This document shows, in pieces, positions 36,073-44,543 of a DNA stretch of 64,000 bases. The position numbers and the translations under genes are program-made. This DNA comes from a bacterium HR29. GTDB lineage: Bacteria; Chloroflexota; Dehalococcoidia; Tepidiformales; Tepidiformaceae. The stretch is from contig BEIF01000003.1 in assembly GCA_002898215.1 (NCBI GenBank), forward strand, positions 62,001 to 126,000, read 5' to 3'. The notes below the pieces were generated by a model that saw only the letters and a program-made list of their open reading frames with translations, was not told where the DNA came from and did no database searches. How positions within the stretch are numbered: the first letter of the stretch is position 1; every line of letters begins with the position of its first letter.

Positions 36073-36741
36073 TCAGCTCCCCTCCCCCTCCTCCGGAACT
36101 TCAGCAGCTATCTCAACATAGCCGCTGGTGCGACGGGCGACAACGTTTCCTCCCATAAGTGCTATGACAGAGAGCGCCCGGTAGTACCGGAAGCCCGCAT
36201 CCGTGCCGAGCGGGATGGGCTCCCCTGCCGGCTCGCCGCTTCGGAGCCGGAACTCCACCCTGCCGCCGGATTCCCTCTGGCGGATTTCGAGGGTCACCGT
36301 GCCCGTGCCGGCGCCGAGCCGGTTTGCCGCCACGGCGAGGTCGGCCAGAGCCTCGGCGAGCCGCTCCGTGTCCCATCTGCCAGGCCTATCGAGCCCCTCG
36401 TCGAGGATCGCGAGGGTTACGTTCGCCGGAAGAGCCTCGCGTGTCCGCTCGATGAGGCTGCGGATGGTCGACGGCTCCGGGCGGAGCTGCCAGATCCCCC
36501 GCTCGATGCGGGAGATCTCCTGGACGCCGTCGGCGATGCGCTGGAGCTCCCGGAGGGAGAGCTCGAAAACGCGCAGAAGGTCGTTGTCGAGTCGTGCCTC
36601 GCCCCCTTGGGCGGCTTGTCGCCGGGCCAGGTCGAGCAGCATGCCGAGCGAGGTGAGTGGCGTACGGAGTTCGTGCGACAGCGCTCCCAGCAGCGCGGCG
36701 CGTAGCTCCGACTCCGAAGGGCGACCCTTCGCTTCGTCCAA
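36073..36741 (-). CDS. HisKA protein with degenerate ATPase domain
   Basis: 222 residues. A HisKA dimerisation domain with SHELRTPLTSLG and phospho-His23 is intact. The following HATPase-like region lacks the catalytic boxes: where an N-box Asn would stand the sequence reads ALADLAVAANRLG, no DxGxG is seen, and the G2 region reads GFRYYRALSVIALMGG. It has no sensor or TM segments. It may be a histidine phosphotransfer-like or allosteric partner rather than a kinase. TTG 36741 is used because GGAGGAGGTGAGG precedes it and a stop lies just upstream. Confidence 0.7.
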   Translation of the reverse strand: MDEAKGRPSESELRAALLGALSHELRTPLTSLGMLLDLARRQAAQGGEARLDNDLLRVFELSLRELQRIADGVQEISRIERGIWQLRPEPSTIRSLIERTREALPANVTLAILDEGLDRPGRWDTERLAEALADLAVAANRLGAGTGTVTLEIRQRESGGRVEFRLRSGEPAGEPIPLGTDAGFRYYRALSVIALMGGNVVARRTSGYVEIAAEVPEEGEGS

Positions 36742-36850
36742 CCCTCACCTCCTCCCCGTCGCCCGGGCTCATGGTAACGACTGACGGCCTTATGCCAAAT
36801 CGCAGCCGCCGGGCGGACAGTTCGTTGACGAGTGAACGGTCTGCGTGCTG

Positions 36851-36856
36851 ACTATA
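36851..36856 (-). promoter_or_regulatory. -10 box TATAGT upstream of the kinase-like gene
   Basis: Near-consensus TATAGT on the minus strand, about 110 bases before the TTG start. Two GTGAACGG direct repeats flank it (near 36832 and 36869). No good -35 is seen at 17 bp. Confidence 0.4.
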
Positions 36857-36896
36857 CACCCGGCCACGGTGAACGGATCGTTGCATCCGTGCGGGA

Positions 36897-37817
36897 TTAC
36901 GAACTGCGTTCCGAAATCGCTTGGGTGGCGATTCGAAACGGAAGACGGTCCTCGGCCGCCGCGACCTGCTCTTCGGCGTGGTAGGAGCTCCGCACCAGCG
37001 GGCCTGCCTCCACGTGGCGGAAGCCCATCGCCAAAGCGGCGCGCTTCAGCTCCGCGAACTCCTCCGGGGTCCAGTACCGCTCCACCGGTAGGTGGGCCGG
37101 CGTGGGCTGCAGGTACTGGCCCACCGTGAGGATGTCCACCCCGCGGTCGGCGAGGTCGCGGAAGACCGCCAAGAGCTCGTCCTCCCGCTCTCCCAACCCG
37201 ACCATGAGGCCGCTCTTCGTCCGTAACCAGGGGGCGAGAGCCTTGGCGCGGGCCAGGAGGGCGAGGGAGCGCTCGTAGACCGCCTGGGGCCGGACGCGCC
37301 GGTAGAGGCGGGGGACGGTCTCGAGGTTGTGGTTGAGGATGTCCGGCCGTGCGCCGACGACGGTGGCGAGGGCGTTCCAATCTCCCTTGAAGTCCGGGAT
37401 GAGGACCTCGACGGTGGTGTCGGGGCAAAGCCGCCGGACCCAGCGAATGGTCTCGGCGAAGACGCTGGCGCCGCCGTCGGGCAGCTCGTCCCGGTTGACG
37501 CTCGTGATGACCGCGTGCCGGAGGCCCATCTGGTGGACGGCGAGGGCTACCCGCCGCGGCTCGTCGCGGTCGAGCCCCTGCGGACGCCCGGTCTTGACGG
37601 CGCAGAAGCCGCAGGAGCGCGTACAGACATCCCCGAGGATCATGAAGGTTGCGGTCCCGCGGCCCCAACACTCGCCGATGTTCGGGCAGCGGGCTTCCTC
37701 GCACACCGTGTGGAGCGCCTTCGCCCGCATCAGCTCGCGGACCCGCTCGTACCCTCCGCCGGCCGCGAAGCGAACGGTGAGCCACGGTGGCCGGGGCTGC
37801 GGCCCTCCCCGTTCCAT
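36897..37817 (-). CDS. lipA: Lipoyl synthase
   Basis: A 306-residue radical SAM enzyme that inserts two sulfurs into protein-bound octanoate. The auxiliary cluster motif is [12 protein letters not shown] and the radical SAM CxxxCxxC is [20 protein letters not shown] and the late RSSYHAEE (serine ligand) are also in place. ATG 37817 lies six bases after TAGGCT and is probably leaderless. No lipB is adjacent. Confidence 0.93.
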   Translation of the reverse strand: MERGGPQPRPPWLTVRFAAGGGYERVRELMRAKALHTVCEEARCPNIGECWGRGTATFMILGDVCTRSCGFCAVKTGRPQGLDRDEPRRVALAVHQMGLRHAVITSVNRDELPDGGASVFAETIRWVRRLCPDTTVEVLIPDFKGDWNALATVVGARPDILNHNLETVPRLYRRVRPQAVYERSLALLARAKALAPWLRTKSGLMVGLGEREDELLAVFRDLADRGVDILTVGQYLQPTPAHLPVERYWTPEEFAELKRAALAMGFRHVEAGPLVRSSYHAEEQVAAAEDRLPFRIATQAISERSS

Positions 37818-37823
37818 GTCTCC

Positions 37824-37829
37824 AGCCTA
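37824..37829 (-). promoter_or_regulatory. -10 box TAGGCT, leaderless lipA
   Basis: The box ends six bases before the lipA ATG and is preceded by GCGG, as in several other promoters here. Confidence 0.55.
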
Positions 37830-37875
37830 CCGCTCGCCGGGAGCCCTCGCACCTGCCCCCAGCGGTCCCGGGCCG

Positions 37876-37881
37876 TACAAT
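37876..37881 (+). promoter_or_regulatory. -10 box TACAAT before the CoA-binding protein gene
   Basis: The box ends seven bases before GTG 37889. An alternative in-frame ATG at 37880 overlaps the box. Confidence 0.5.
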
Positions 37882-37888
37882 GCCCGCC

Positions 37889-39304
37889 GTGAGCGACGCG
37901 CGCCCGGACCTCGACCTCCTCTTCGCTCCACGCTCGGTTGCCGTCGTCGGGGCCTCCACGAACGTCGACAGCCCCGGCCACGACTACGTCCGCTCGCTCC
38001 GGGAGTTCGGCTTCCGAGGCCCCGTCTACCCCATCAACCCGAAGGCGTCGGAGATAGCGGGCTACCGGGCTTACCCTTCGCTCGCCGACCTCCCCGAGCC
38101 CGTCGACCTCGTCATCTCCTGCATCCCCGCCGAAGGTGTTCTCGACCTGATCGCGCAGTGCGCGGGCGGCAGGGCGAAGTTCCTGCACCTGTTCACGGCC
38201 CGCTTCAGCGAAACTGGGGACCCTCGCGCGGCAGAGCTCGAGCGGCAGGTGGCCGAGCGCGCCCGGGCGGCGGGGGTGCGCATCCTGGGACCGAACGGCA
38301 TGGGGATCTACCATCCCGCCGGCGGGGTCGCTTTCCGCCCCGACCTTCCCAAGGCGGCGGGCGGCGTCGCCTTCCTCAGCCAGAGCGGCAACAACGCGGT
38401 CGAAGTCGTCATCCGTGGTGCCGCCCGCGGGCTCGGGTTCGGGAAGGTGGCGAACTACGGGAACGGGCTCGACATCACGCCGGCCGAGCTCTTCCGCTAC
38501 CTCGCGCACGATGCCGCGACCGAGGTCATCGGTGCCTACATCGAAGGTGTGCCCGACGGTCGTGCGCTCTTCGAGGCCGTGCGGGAGGCCGCAACCCGCA
38601 AGCCCGTGGTCATCCACAAGGCGGGCCGTACCCAGGCCGGCGCCCGCTCGGCGTCATCGCACACGGCGGCGCTGGCCGGCTCGCGTGAGCTGTGGTCGGC
38701 GGCCCTTCGACAGGCTGGGGCCATCGAGGCGCGGAGCCAGGAGCAGCTGCTCGACCTGATGACAGCGGCCGCGCTCCTCGGCCGGCCGCGCGGGCGGCGC
38801 GTTGCCGTCGTGGGAGGCGGCGGCGGCCGCAGCGTCCAGTCGGCTGACGCCTGCGAAGAGAACGGCCTCGAAGTGGTGCCACTTCCGGCCACCGTCCGGG
38901 AGCGCGTGCGCGAACGGGCACCCTACCTCGCCGATTGGGTGCAGAACCCCGTGGACCAGTCCATCCTTGCCGGGAGCGGCCTCTCCTCGAACGCGCTGCT
39001 GGAGATGATGGTCGAAAGCGGCGCCTTCGACATGGCCATCGCCAACATCGGTGAGGAGTGGTTTTTCGGACGTCCCGACGCGGAAGCGCGCCTCCGCCAC
39101 GCCTGCGAGCGTCTGGCGGCCATCGCGCGGCGCTCGCCGATTCCGGTGGCGATCGTCCTCGGGGCCACGGAAACCCCGGTGGAGTGGCAGCGCCGGCTCG
39201 TCGATACCATCCGGGACGAATTCGTGGCGGCGGGGTTGGCCGTCTTTCCCAGTGTCGAGCGGGCCGCGTTCGCCCTCGCGCGACTCGCACCTCCACGGCG
39301 CTAG
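37889..39304 (+). CDS. CoA-ligase (ADP-forming) alpha-like protein
   Basis: A 471-residue protein with the domain order of the ADP-forming acetyl-CoA synthetase alpha subunit: CoA-binding Rossmann domain (VAVVGAS near residue 15), succinyl-CoA-ligase-like domain (SQSGN, YGNGLDI) and a third ligase-like domain with VVGGGGGRS. The phosphorylatable His is in SSHTAALAGS. The ATP-grasp beta half is absent and not adjacent, so it either works with a distant subunit or serves as a CoA/acyl-phosphate-binding homologue. GTG 37889 is supported by the leaderless promoter. Confidence 0.8.
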   Translation: MSDARPDLDLLFAPRSVAVVGASTNVDSPGHDYVRSLREFGFRGPVYPINPKASEIAGYRAYPSLADLPEPVDLVISCIPAEGVLDLIAQCAGGRAKFLHLFTARFSETGDPRAAELERQVAERARAAGVRILGPNGMGIYHPAGGVAFRPDLPKAAGGVAFLSQSGNNAVEVVIRGAARGLGFGKVANYGNGLDITPAELFRYLAHDAATEVIGAYIEGVPDGRALFEAVREAATRKPVVIHKAGRTQAGARSASSHTAALAGSRELWSAALRQAGAIEARSQEQLLDLMTAAALLGRPRGRRVAVVGGGGGRSVQSADACEENGLEVVPLPATVRERVRERAPYLADWVQNPVDQSILAGSGLSSNALLEMMVESGAFDMAIANIGEEWFFGRPDAEARLRHACERLAAIARRSPIPVAIVLGATETPVEWQRRLVDTIRDEFVAAGLAVFPSVERAAFALARLAPPRR

Positions 39305-39359
39305 CCATGCCGGGCGCGGACGGATACACTCTCGCACCACGAGCCGAGGAAGGTGGCCG

Positions 39360-39674
39360 ATGGCGTTCGTTCGTCTTTCGCTCATGACCCCGAAGCGCGG
39401 GCGGGCCCAGGAGGTGGAGAGGCTGCTCACGGAGCTGCTGGCCTTCCAGTGCCGGCAGGAGGGGTATGTGGCGGGCTATCTGCTGAAGCCCGACCCGCAT
39501 CAGGGGAATGGCCAAATCGGACGCGTGGCCATTTGGCGGAGCGAGGCCGACGCGAACCGGGTCGCTGCCCTCGAACGCGACCTCGCCCTCCAGTCGGCCA
39601 TCAAGCTCGAGGTCGACGAAGCGACCCACCAGGAGCACTCCTTCGAGGGCATCCTCTTCCCTCCCGGGGGCTGA
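39360..39674 (+). CDS. Small dimeric alpha/beta-barrel-type protein
   Basis: A 104-residue protein with the strand-helix-strand rhythm of antibiotic-biosynthesis-monooxygenase/EthD-like folds (MAFVRLSLMTPKRGR, helix LLTELLAFQC, VAIWRSEADANRV). A cofactor-free monooxygenase or heme-handling role is possible, but no diagnostic residue is visible. An AGGAAGG site and TACACT (39325-39330) precede the ATG. Confidence 0.65.
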   Translation: MAFVRLSLMTPKRGRAQEVERLLTELLAFQCRQEGYVAGYLLKPDPHQGNGQIGRVAIWRSEADANRVAALERDLALQSAIKLEVDEATHQEHSFEGILFPPGG

Positions 39675-39774
39675 GCGAGCGCCGGGCGGGCCAAGCGGCC
39701 ACGCGAGCACGGACTCTTCCGACGAGCCCCGACCGGCTCGACCGGCCGGCGGTGGTCGGTCCGGCGACCGTGCC

Positions 39775-40989
39775 TCAGCCCTCCGGTTCGGCGAGGGCAG
39801 CGGTGGGGGCCGTCGGAAGGGCCGCCTCGTGCGTCGGTTCGCCCCTGACCAGCCAGAGGAAGAGGGGGATCCCCGCGAGGACGCAGAGGCCGCCGAAGGC
39901 GAACGCCCAGGGAAGCCCGAAGGCGTCGACCATGATGCCACCGCTCACCGAGCCGAGAACGATCCCCGCGCCGTTGCCGGCGGAGCCGAGGCCGAGCACC
40001 GTGCCCATCCCGGCCCGCCGCCCCGCGACCACCTGCATCGCGCTGGTGGCCACTGCGGAGACGGCTCCCGCGGCGCCCATGAGGAGCATCAGGGCGATCA
40101 CCACGGCGAGGCGCTCGGTGGCGCCCAGGAGGAGCAGCATCGCTGCGCTGGCGGCGAGCCCCCCGGCTAACAAGCCCCGGCGCTCCACCCGGTCGGCAAG
40201 CTGCCCGGCAAGAGGCTGGACGACCGCGCTCGCGACGCTCTCGGCCCCGAAGGCGACGCCGACGACCGCCGGCCCCGCCCCGAGGTCCTCGAGGCGGACG
40301 GCAAGGAAGCTGAACGTCGCCCCGAAGGAGAGGCTGGTGAGCCCCATGGTGAGGGTGAGCGCCAGCACGAGCCGGTCGGCGAGCGCCTCGCGGAAGCGGA
40401 GCTCGGCGGGTCGTGTCGCCCCCGTGGAGCCCGGCCGCGGAGCCCGCGCGGGGAGGAGGAGCGCCACGATGGTGGCCGAGCCCGCCATCAGCGCGGCCAT
40501 GCCGATGAAGACGGCGTCGAAGCCCCACACCTCGCGGACGATGCCCGCCATCACCGGGCCGACCCCGAATCCGATGATGTCGGCGGTCGCGAACACGCCG
40601 AACCAGCGCCCCTCGTGCCGGGGCGGCACCAGGTCGCCGATGTAGGCCCGCGCGACCGAGAAGATGAGGCTGGTCCCCAGGCCGCTCAGCGCACGGAAGG
40701 CGAGCACCTGCCAGAACGTCGATGCCGTGAGGTAGCCCAGCGCCGCGGCGAAGTAGAGCAGTAGCCCGGCGACGATGAACGGCTTCCGCCCCCACCGGTC
40801 GGACCAGCGGCCCGCGAACGGCCCGAAGAGCGTCTGGGTGACGGCGAAGATGGAGAAGGTGAGGCCGATCCAGATGCCCGTGGCGCCCAGCCGCTCCGCG
40901 TACACCGGCAACAGCGGGCTCACCATGGAGATGCCCATGGTGGCCACGAACACCGCCGCATAGAGGACGACGAACGGCCGGCTCCGCAC
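39775..40989 (-). CDS. MFS transporter
   Basis: A 404-residue major facilitator with 12 hydrophobic segments. The cytoplasmic motif A between TM2 and TM3 is GRWSDRWGRKP, and TM5 keeps the GxGxGPxxGG-like FGVGPVMAGI of drug antiporters. Probably a drug or metabolite exporter. GTG 40989 is six bases after TAGGCT. No partner regulator is adjacent; the acyl-CoA dehydrogenase gene lies upstream on the same strand. Confidence 0.85.
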   Translation of the reverse strand: MRSRPFVVLYAAVFVATMGISMVSPLLPVYAERLGATGIWIGLTFSIFAVTQTLFGPFAGRWSDRWGRKPFIVAGLLLYFAAALGYLTASTFWQVLAFRALSGLGTSLIFSVARAYIGDLVPPRHEGRWFGVFATADIIGFGVGPVMAGIVREVWGFDAVFIGMAALMAGSATIVALLLPARAPRPGSTGATRPAELRFREALADRLVLALTLTMGLTSLSFGATFSFLAVRLEDLGAGPAVVGVAFGAESVASAVVQPLAGQLADRVERRGLLAGGLAASAAMLLLLGATERLAVVIALMLLMGAAGAVSAVATSAMQVVAGRRAGMGTVLGLGSAGNGAGIVLGSVSGGIMVDAFGLPWAFAFGGLCVLAGIPLFLWLVRGEPTHEAALPTAPTAALAEPEG

Positions 40990-40995
40990 GGCCCA

Positions 40996-41001
40996 AGCCT
41001 A
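40996..41001 (-). promoter_or_regulatory. -10 box TAGGCT, leaderless MFS gene
   Basis: The box ends six bases before GTG 40989, in the 44-base gap after the acyl-CoA dehydrogenase stop. Confidence 0.5.
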
Positions 41002-41033
41002 CGCCGCCGGCCCCGCAGCCGCCCCCCTCGCCA

Positions 41034-42209
41034 TCAGTCGCGCGGGAGCCCCAGGCCGCGTGTGGCGATGATGTTCCGCTGGATCTCGCTCGTCCCCGCG
41101 GCGATCGTCGCCGACACCGCGTTCAGGTAGGCGGCGGCCTGGTCGAACACCAGCCACTTGGACCCCTCCCGGAGCTGTCCGGCGAGGCCCAACAGGTGCA
41201 TACCGGTGAGGGCGATGCGCTGGCTCAACTCGCTCCCGAAGAGCTTGCTCGCGCTCGCCTCGTGGTTCGGCACCAGGCCACGCGCCTGCATCGTCGCCAC
41301 CCGGTAGGCGAGGAAGGTGCCGACCGAAACCTCGATGGCGCGGTCCGCCAGTTCGAAGCGGATGCTCGGCCGCTGGCGAACGAGCTCGGGCCGGCGCTTC
41401 GTCAGTTCGACCAGCCGTTCCACCGAGCGCCGGCCGCCCGCGAAGGCCTGGATGCCGCTGCGCTCGAAGTCCAGGGCCACGGCCATGTGGTACCAGCCGC
41501 GGTTCACCTCGCCGACGACGTTCTCCGCCGGGACGCGGACGTCCTCGAAGAACACTTCGTTGAAGCCGTGGCGCCCCGCCATGTTGATGAGCGGCCGCAC
41601 GGTGATGCCGGGGGTCTTCATGTCGACGACGAACATCGTGATCCCCTTGTGCTTCGGGGCGTCGGGGTCCGTGCGCGCCGCGAGCCATCCCCAGTCGGCC
41701 AGGTGGGCGCCCGTCGTCCAGATCTTCTGGCCGTTGATCACCCACTCGTCGCCATCACGGACGGCGCGGGTCTGCAGGGAGGCGAGGTCGGAGCCGGCGC
41801 CGGGCTCGGAGTAGAGGGTGCACCACCAGTCCTCAGCCCGGGCGATCCGAGGGATGAAGCGGCGCTTCTGCTCTTCCGTCCCGTAGAGCATCAGGGAGGG
41901 CCCCACCCAGGCGATGCCCATGTTCATCACCGGCGCGCCGTGGTACGCCATCTCCTCGTTGTAGACGAGTTGGTGCATGTGGCTGGCGCCGCCACCCCCG
42001 TACTCCTTCGGCCAGGCCATCGCCAGCCACCCCCGCTCGGCCAGCTTCCGCTGGAAGCCCATGACGTACGCCTTCTCCTCTTCCGGCGTCTTGAAACCCC
42101 CCTCGTAGCCCAGCCGGATGCGCTCCTCTTCCGGTGGCAGCTCCTTCGCCAAGAACTCGCGCACTTCCTGGCGGAAGCGCTCGACGTCGGGGTCGAAGCG
42201 GAACCGCAT
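41034..42209 (-). CDS. Acyl-CoA dehydrogenase
   Basis: A 391-residue FAD-dependent acyl-CoA dehydrogenase. It shows YSEPGAGSDLASLQTRA, the FAD contacts in GQKIWTTGAH, the middle VEVS-like strand region, and the C-terminal signature AAGTSEIQRNIIATRGLGLPRD. It carries out alpha,beta-dehydrogenation of an acyl-CoA, passing electrons to ETF. ATG 42209 has GGGGAGGG and TATGCT (42251-42246) upstream; a longer open frame beyond it is not protein-like. It shares a divergent promoter region with the 42306 gene. Confidence 0.9.
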   Translation of the reverse strand: MRFRFDPDVERFRQEVREFLAKELPPEEERIRLGYEGGFKTPEEEKAYVMGFQRKLAERGWLAMAWPKEYGGGGASHMHQLVYNEEMAYHGAPVMNMGIAWVGPSLMLYGTEEQKRRFIPRIARAEDWWCTLYSEPGAGSDLASLQTRAVRDGDEWVINGQKIWTTGAHLADWGWLAARTDPDAPKHKGITMFVVDMKTPGITVRPLINMAGRHGFNEVFFEDVRVPAENVVGEVNRGWYHMAVALDFERSGIQAFAGGRRSVERLVELTKRRPELVRQRPSIRFELADRAIEVSVGTFLAYRVATMQARGLVPNHEASASKLFGSELSQRIALTGMHLLGLAGQLREGSKWLVFDQAAAYLNAVSATIAAGTSEIQRNIIATRGLGLPRD

Positions 42210-42292
42210 CGTCGTCCCTCCCCGGGGATGTTTCGCTCGCGCCGAAGCATACCAGAGCTTTCGGGGCGCGGCACGCACCCCCGCCGCTCCGC

Positions 42293-42298
42293 TATGCT
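42293..42298 (+). promoter_or_regulatory. -10 box TATGCT, leaderless membrane protein gene
   Basis: The box ends seven bases before ATG 42306, and no ribosome binding site lies between. An in-frame ATG at 42294 overlaps the box. Confidence 0.5.
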
Positions 42299-42305
42299 CG
42301 CCCTC

Positions 42306-42908
42306 ATGGGGGAGGGTCGGGAGCGGGTACCGCTGCGGGTCGACCTGCGCGTCCTCGAGGCGCTCGTCCCCGTCGGGGTGTTCCTGCTCGCCGACCGGTT
42401 GGCCCCGGCCCGGGTGGCCATCGGCGCTTCGTTCCTGGCAGCGGCGGTGGTGTTTTGGCGGAACCGCCGGAGCGGGGTGGTCCGCTTCCTGAACGTGGTC
42501 GGCTTCGGCGTGGTGGCCCTCTCGGCGGCCGTGGGGCTCTGGCTCGGCGACGCCCGCCCGTTCGTCGCCCAGAACATGACGACCGATTTCCTGGTGGCGA
42601 TGCTGAGTCTGGGCAGTATCGCTGCCCGACGTCCCCTGGTCGGGCTCGTGGTACTCGAGCTCATCCCGAGCCTCCGGCGGCGTCTCGCCCCCGATGCGCC
42701 CGCCTTCGTGCGCCTCACCGCGGTGAACGCGCTCCTCAACGTCGGGACAGGGGCGATGCGTCTGGCCATGCTCCATCACTTCGAGCCGGCGGAGTACGTC
42801 ATCCTCAGCAGGCTGGCGGGCTTGCCGTTCACGCTCGCCTTCTACGCCCTCTGCGCTGCCGTCATCGCCCGACACGTGGAGGTCCGCCGCGTGGAGATGG
42901 TCCGGTGA
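42306..42908 (+). CDS. Multi-pass membrane protein of unknown function
   Basis: 200 residues with about six hydrophobic segments (near 15-30, 34-52, 58-78, 92-110, 120-140, 168-188). The sequence is rich in Leu/Val/Ala with short loops and an end HVEVRRVEMVR. It resembles septation-protein-A/DUF3159-like membrane proteins but shows no clear motif. The ATG at 42306 fits a leaderless start; 42294 is the alternative. A DUF362 gene follows 36 bp later. Confidence 0.7.
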   Translation: MGEGRERVPLRVDLRVLEALVPVGVFLLADRLAPARVAIGASFLAAAVVFWRNRRSGVVRFLNVVGFGVVALSAAVGLWLGDARPFVAQNMTTDFLVAMLSLGSIAARRPLVGLVVLELIPSLRRRLAPDAPAFVRLTAVNALLNVGTGAMRLAMLHHFEPAEYVILSRLAGLPFTLAFYALCAAVIARHVEVRRVEMVR

Positions 42909-42929
42909 TGGCACTGCGAGGTCGGGTGG

Positions 42930-42935
42930 TACACT
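42930..42935 (+). promoter_or_regulatory. -10 box TACACT, leaderless DUF362 gene
   Basis: The box ends eight bases before ATG 42944 with no ribosome binding site between. Confidence 0.5.
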
Positions 42936-42943
42936 CGGAGACG

Positions 42944-44068
42944 ATGAGTGCCCAACCTGCCGCGGAGACGGCCGCGCGGCGTCCGCCGACGCACGAACCG
43001 GTCGTGGCCGTGGTCTACACCAGCGCGCCGAGCGTTCTCGGCGACATCGCCCGGGCGATGGAGCTCGCCGGATTCCGCGAGCACCTGCCTGGAGACGTCG
43101 CCACCATCCTGAAGGTGAACATCAGCTGGCAGCACTACTACCCCGGCTGCAGCACCTCACCCTGGCAGCTCGACGGCGTCATCGCCGCGCTGAAGTCGGC
43201 AGGGTATCGCGAGCTCATCCCCGCGCAGAACGGCACGGTGGTCGTCGACTCCCACGCTGGCGAGCGGGGGAACAAGCACGACCGGGTGCTGGCGAAGCAC
43301 GGCCTCCGAAGCGTCCACCTGGGGGACCCGGAGGTTCGCTGGGTTCCGTACGCCCCGAAGGCACCGCTCCGCGTGCTCGACCGGATTTTCCCCGACGGGG
43401 TCGAGATCCCCGAACTCTTCCTGGGGAAGAACGTCGTCCACCTCCCGACGATGAAGACGCACGTCTTCACCACCATCACGGGGGCGATGAAGAACGCCTT
43501 CGGTGGCCTCCTGAACAATCGGCGGCACTGGACCCATTCGGTCATCCACGAGACGCTCGTCGACCTCCTTCAGATTCAGCAGGAGATCCACACCGGCATC
43601 TTCGCGGTGATGGACGGCACCATCGCCGGCGATGGGCCCGGACCTCGGGCGATGCGTCCCCACGTCAAGAACGTGATCCTGGCGAGCTCCGACCAGGTGG
43701 CCATCGACGCCGTGGCGGCGAAGATGATGGGGTTCGACCCCATGTCCATCGGCTTCATTCGGATGGCCCACGAGGCGGGGCTCGGGGTCGGAGACCCCGC
43801 CCACATCACCGTCGTGGGGATGGACATCTCGGGCGTGAACTTCGGCTTCCGCGGCGACGAAGACACCTTCGCCAGCTGGGGCCAGAAACAGATCTACTGG
43901 GGGAAGCTGCACCGCTTCGAAAAGCTGCTCCTCCGCACGCCCATCGTGCCGTGGGCGTACCTCGCTTCCAACCTCTACCACAACTGGTACTGGTACCCGC
44001 TCTTCGGGAAGCGCCGCATCGCCAAGATGATGGAAACGGAGTGGGGCCGCCTCTTCCAGCAGTACTGA
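42944..44068 (+). CDS. DUF362 domain-containing protein
   Basis: A 374-residue DUF362 protein. The family core (about 60-290) is seen with VNISWQHYYPGCSTSP, HLPTMKTHVFTTITGAMKNA, DGTIAGDGPGPRAM and DQVAIDAVAAKMMGFDP. Many DUF362 proteins carry a ferredoxin domain; none is present here. After the core are about 70 residues with aromatic-rich YHNWYWYPLFGKRR. The function of the family is not established. Confidence 0.82.
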   Translation: MSAQPAAETAARRPPTHEPVVAVVYTSAPSVLGDIARAMELAGFREHLPGDVATILKVNISWQHYYPGCSTSPWQLDGVIAALKSAGYRELIPAQNGTVVVDSHAGERGNKHDRVLAKHGLRSVHLGDPEVRWVPYAPKAPLRVLDRIFPDGVEIPELFLGKNVVHLPTMKTHVFTTITGAMKNAFGGLLNNRRHWTHSVIHETLVDLLQIQQEIHTGIFAVMDGTIAGDGPGPRAMRPHVKNVILASSDQVAIDAVAAKMMGFDPMSIGFIRMAHEAGLGVGDPAHITVVGMDISGVNFGFRGDEDTFASWGQKQIYWGKLHRFEKLLLRTPIVPWAYLASNLYHNWYWYPLFGKRRIAKMMETEWGRLFQQY

Positions 44069-44141
44069 CCGCTCCCCGAAAAGCCCAGGATTGCGCTCGG
44101 TTGTCGCGCTCGGCTAGCATGGCGCCCGCCAGACACGAGGG

Positions 44142-44534
44142 GTGCCTCATGTGGTCCGCGTGCACTACCGGTCGGACCGCGGCTTCGACTTCGACCCAGC
44201 GGGTGGAGCGCGGAGCGTCGGGGAGCCGAGCGAGTATCAGGAGGGGGTGGTCGGCGAGACCGTGAGCGCCGGGGTCGTGGCCACGGGTGTCGGTGCCGGG
44301 ATGGAGTTCCCGCGGATGGCTCTCGAGGTCCTCGGGCAGACCGTGGTGCCGTACCTCGCGATCGACACCTACGTCTGGAGCCTCTACACGCCCGACCCGC
44401 CCTGTCAGGAGGGTGGCCTGCGGATGCGGGCTGTGGCGGGGCTCAGCCTCGGCTTCTTCGGCGTGAGCTGGAAGCGGGAAACGGAGCTCTGGAAGCGGGA
44501 ACGGACGTGGCAGCTCGAAGGCTCCCGGTGTTGA
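44142..44534 (+). CDS. Hypothetical protein
   Basis: 130 residues, no family recognised. The first part is polar (RVHYRSDRGFDFDPAGG), the middle is hydrophobic with Gly/Val (SAGVVATGVGAGME, AIDTYVWSLYTP), and the C-terminus holds a short internal repeat, WKRETELWKRERTW. The GTG at 44142 follows a GAGG site and TAGCAT (44115-44120). No membrane helix is certain. It stops nine bases before the convergent TetR stop. Confidence 0.55.
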   Translation: MPHVVRVHYRSDRGFDFDPAGGARSVGEPSEYQEGVVGETVSAGVVATGVGAGMEFPRMALEVLGQTVVPYLAIDTYVWSLYTPDPPCQEGGLRMRAVAGLSLGFFGVSWKRETELWKRERTWQLEGSRC

Positions 44535-44543
44535 GGGGCGTCG

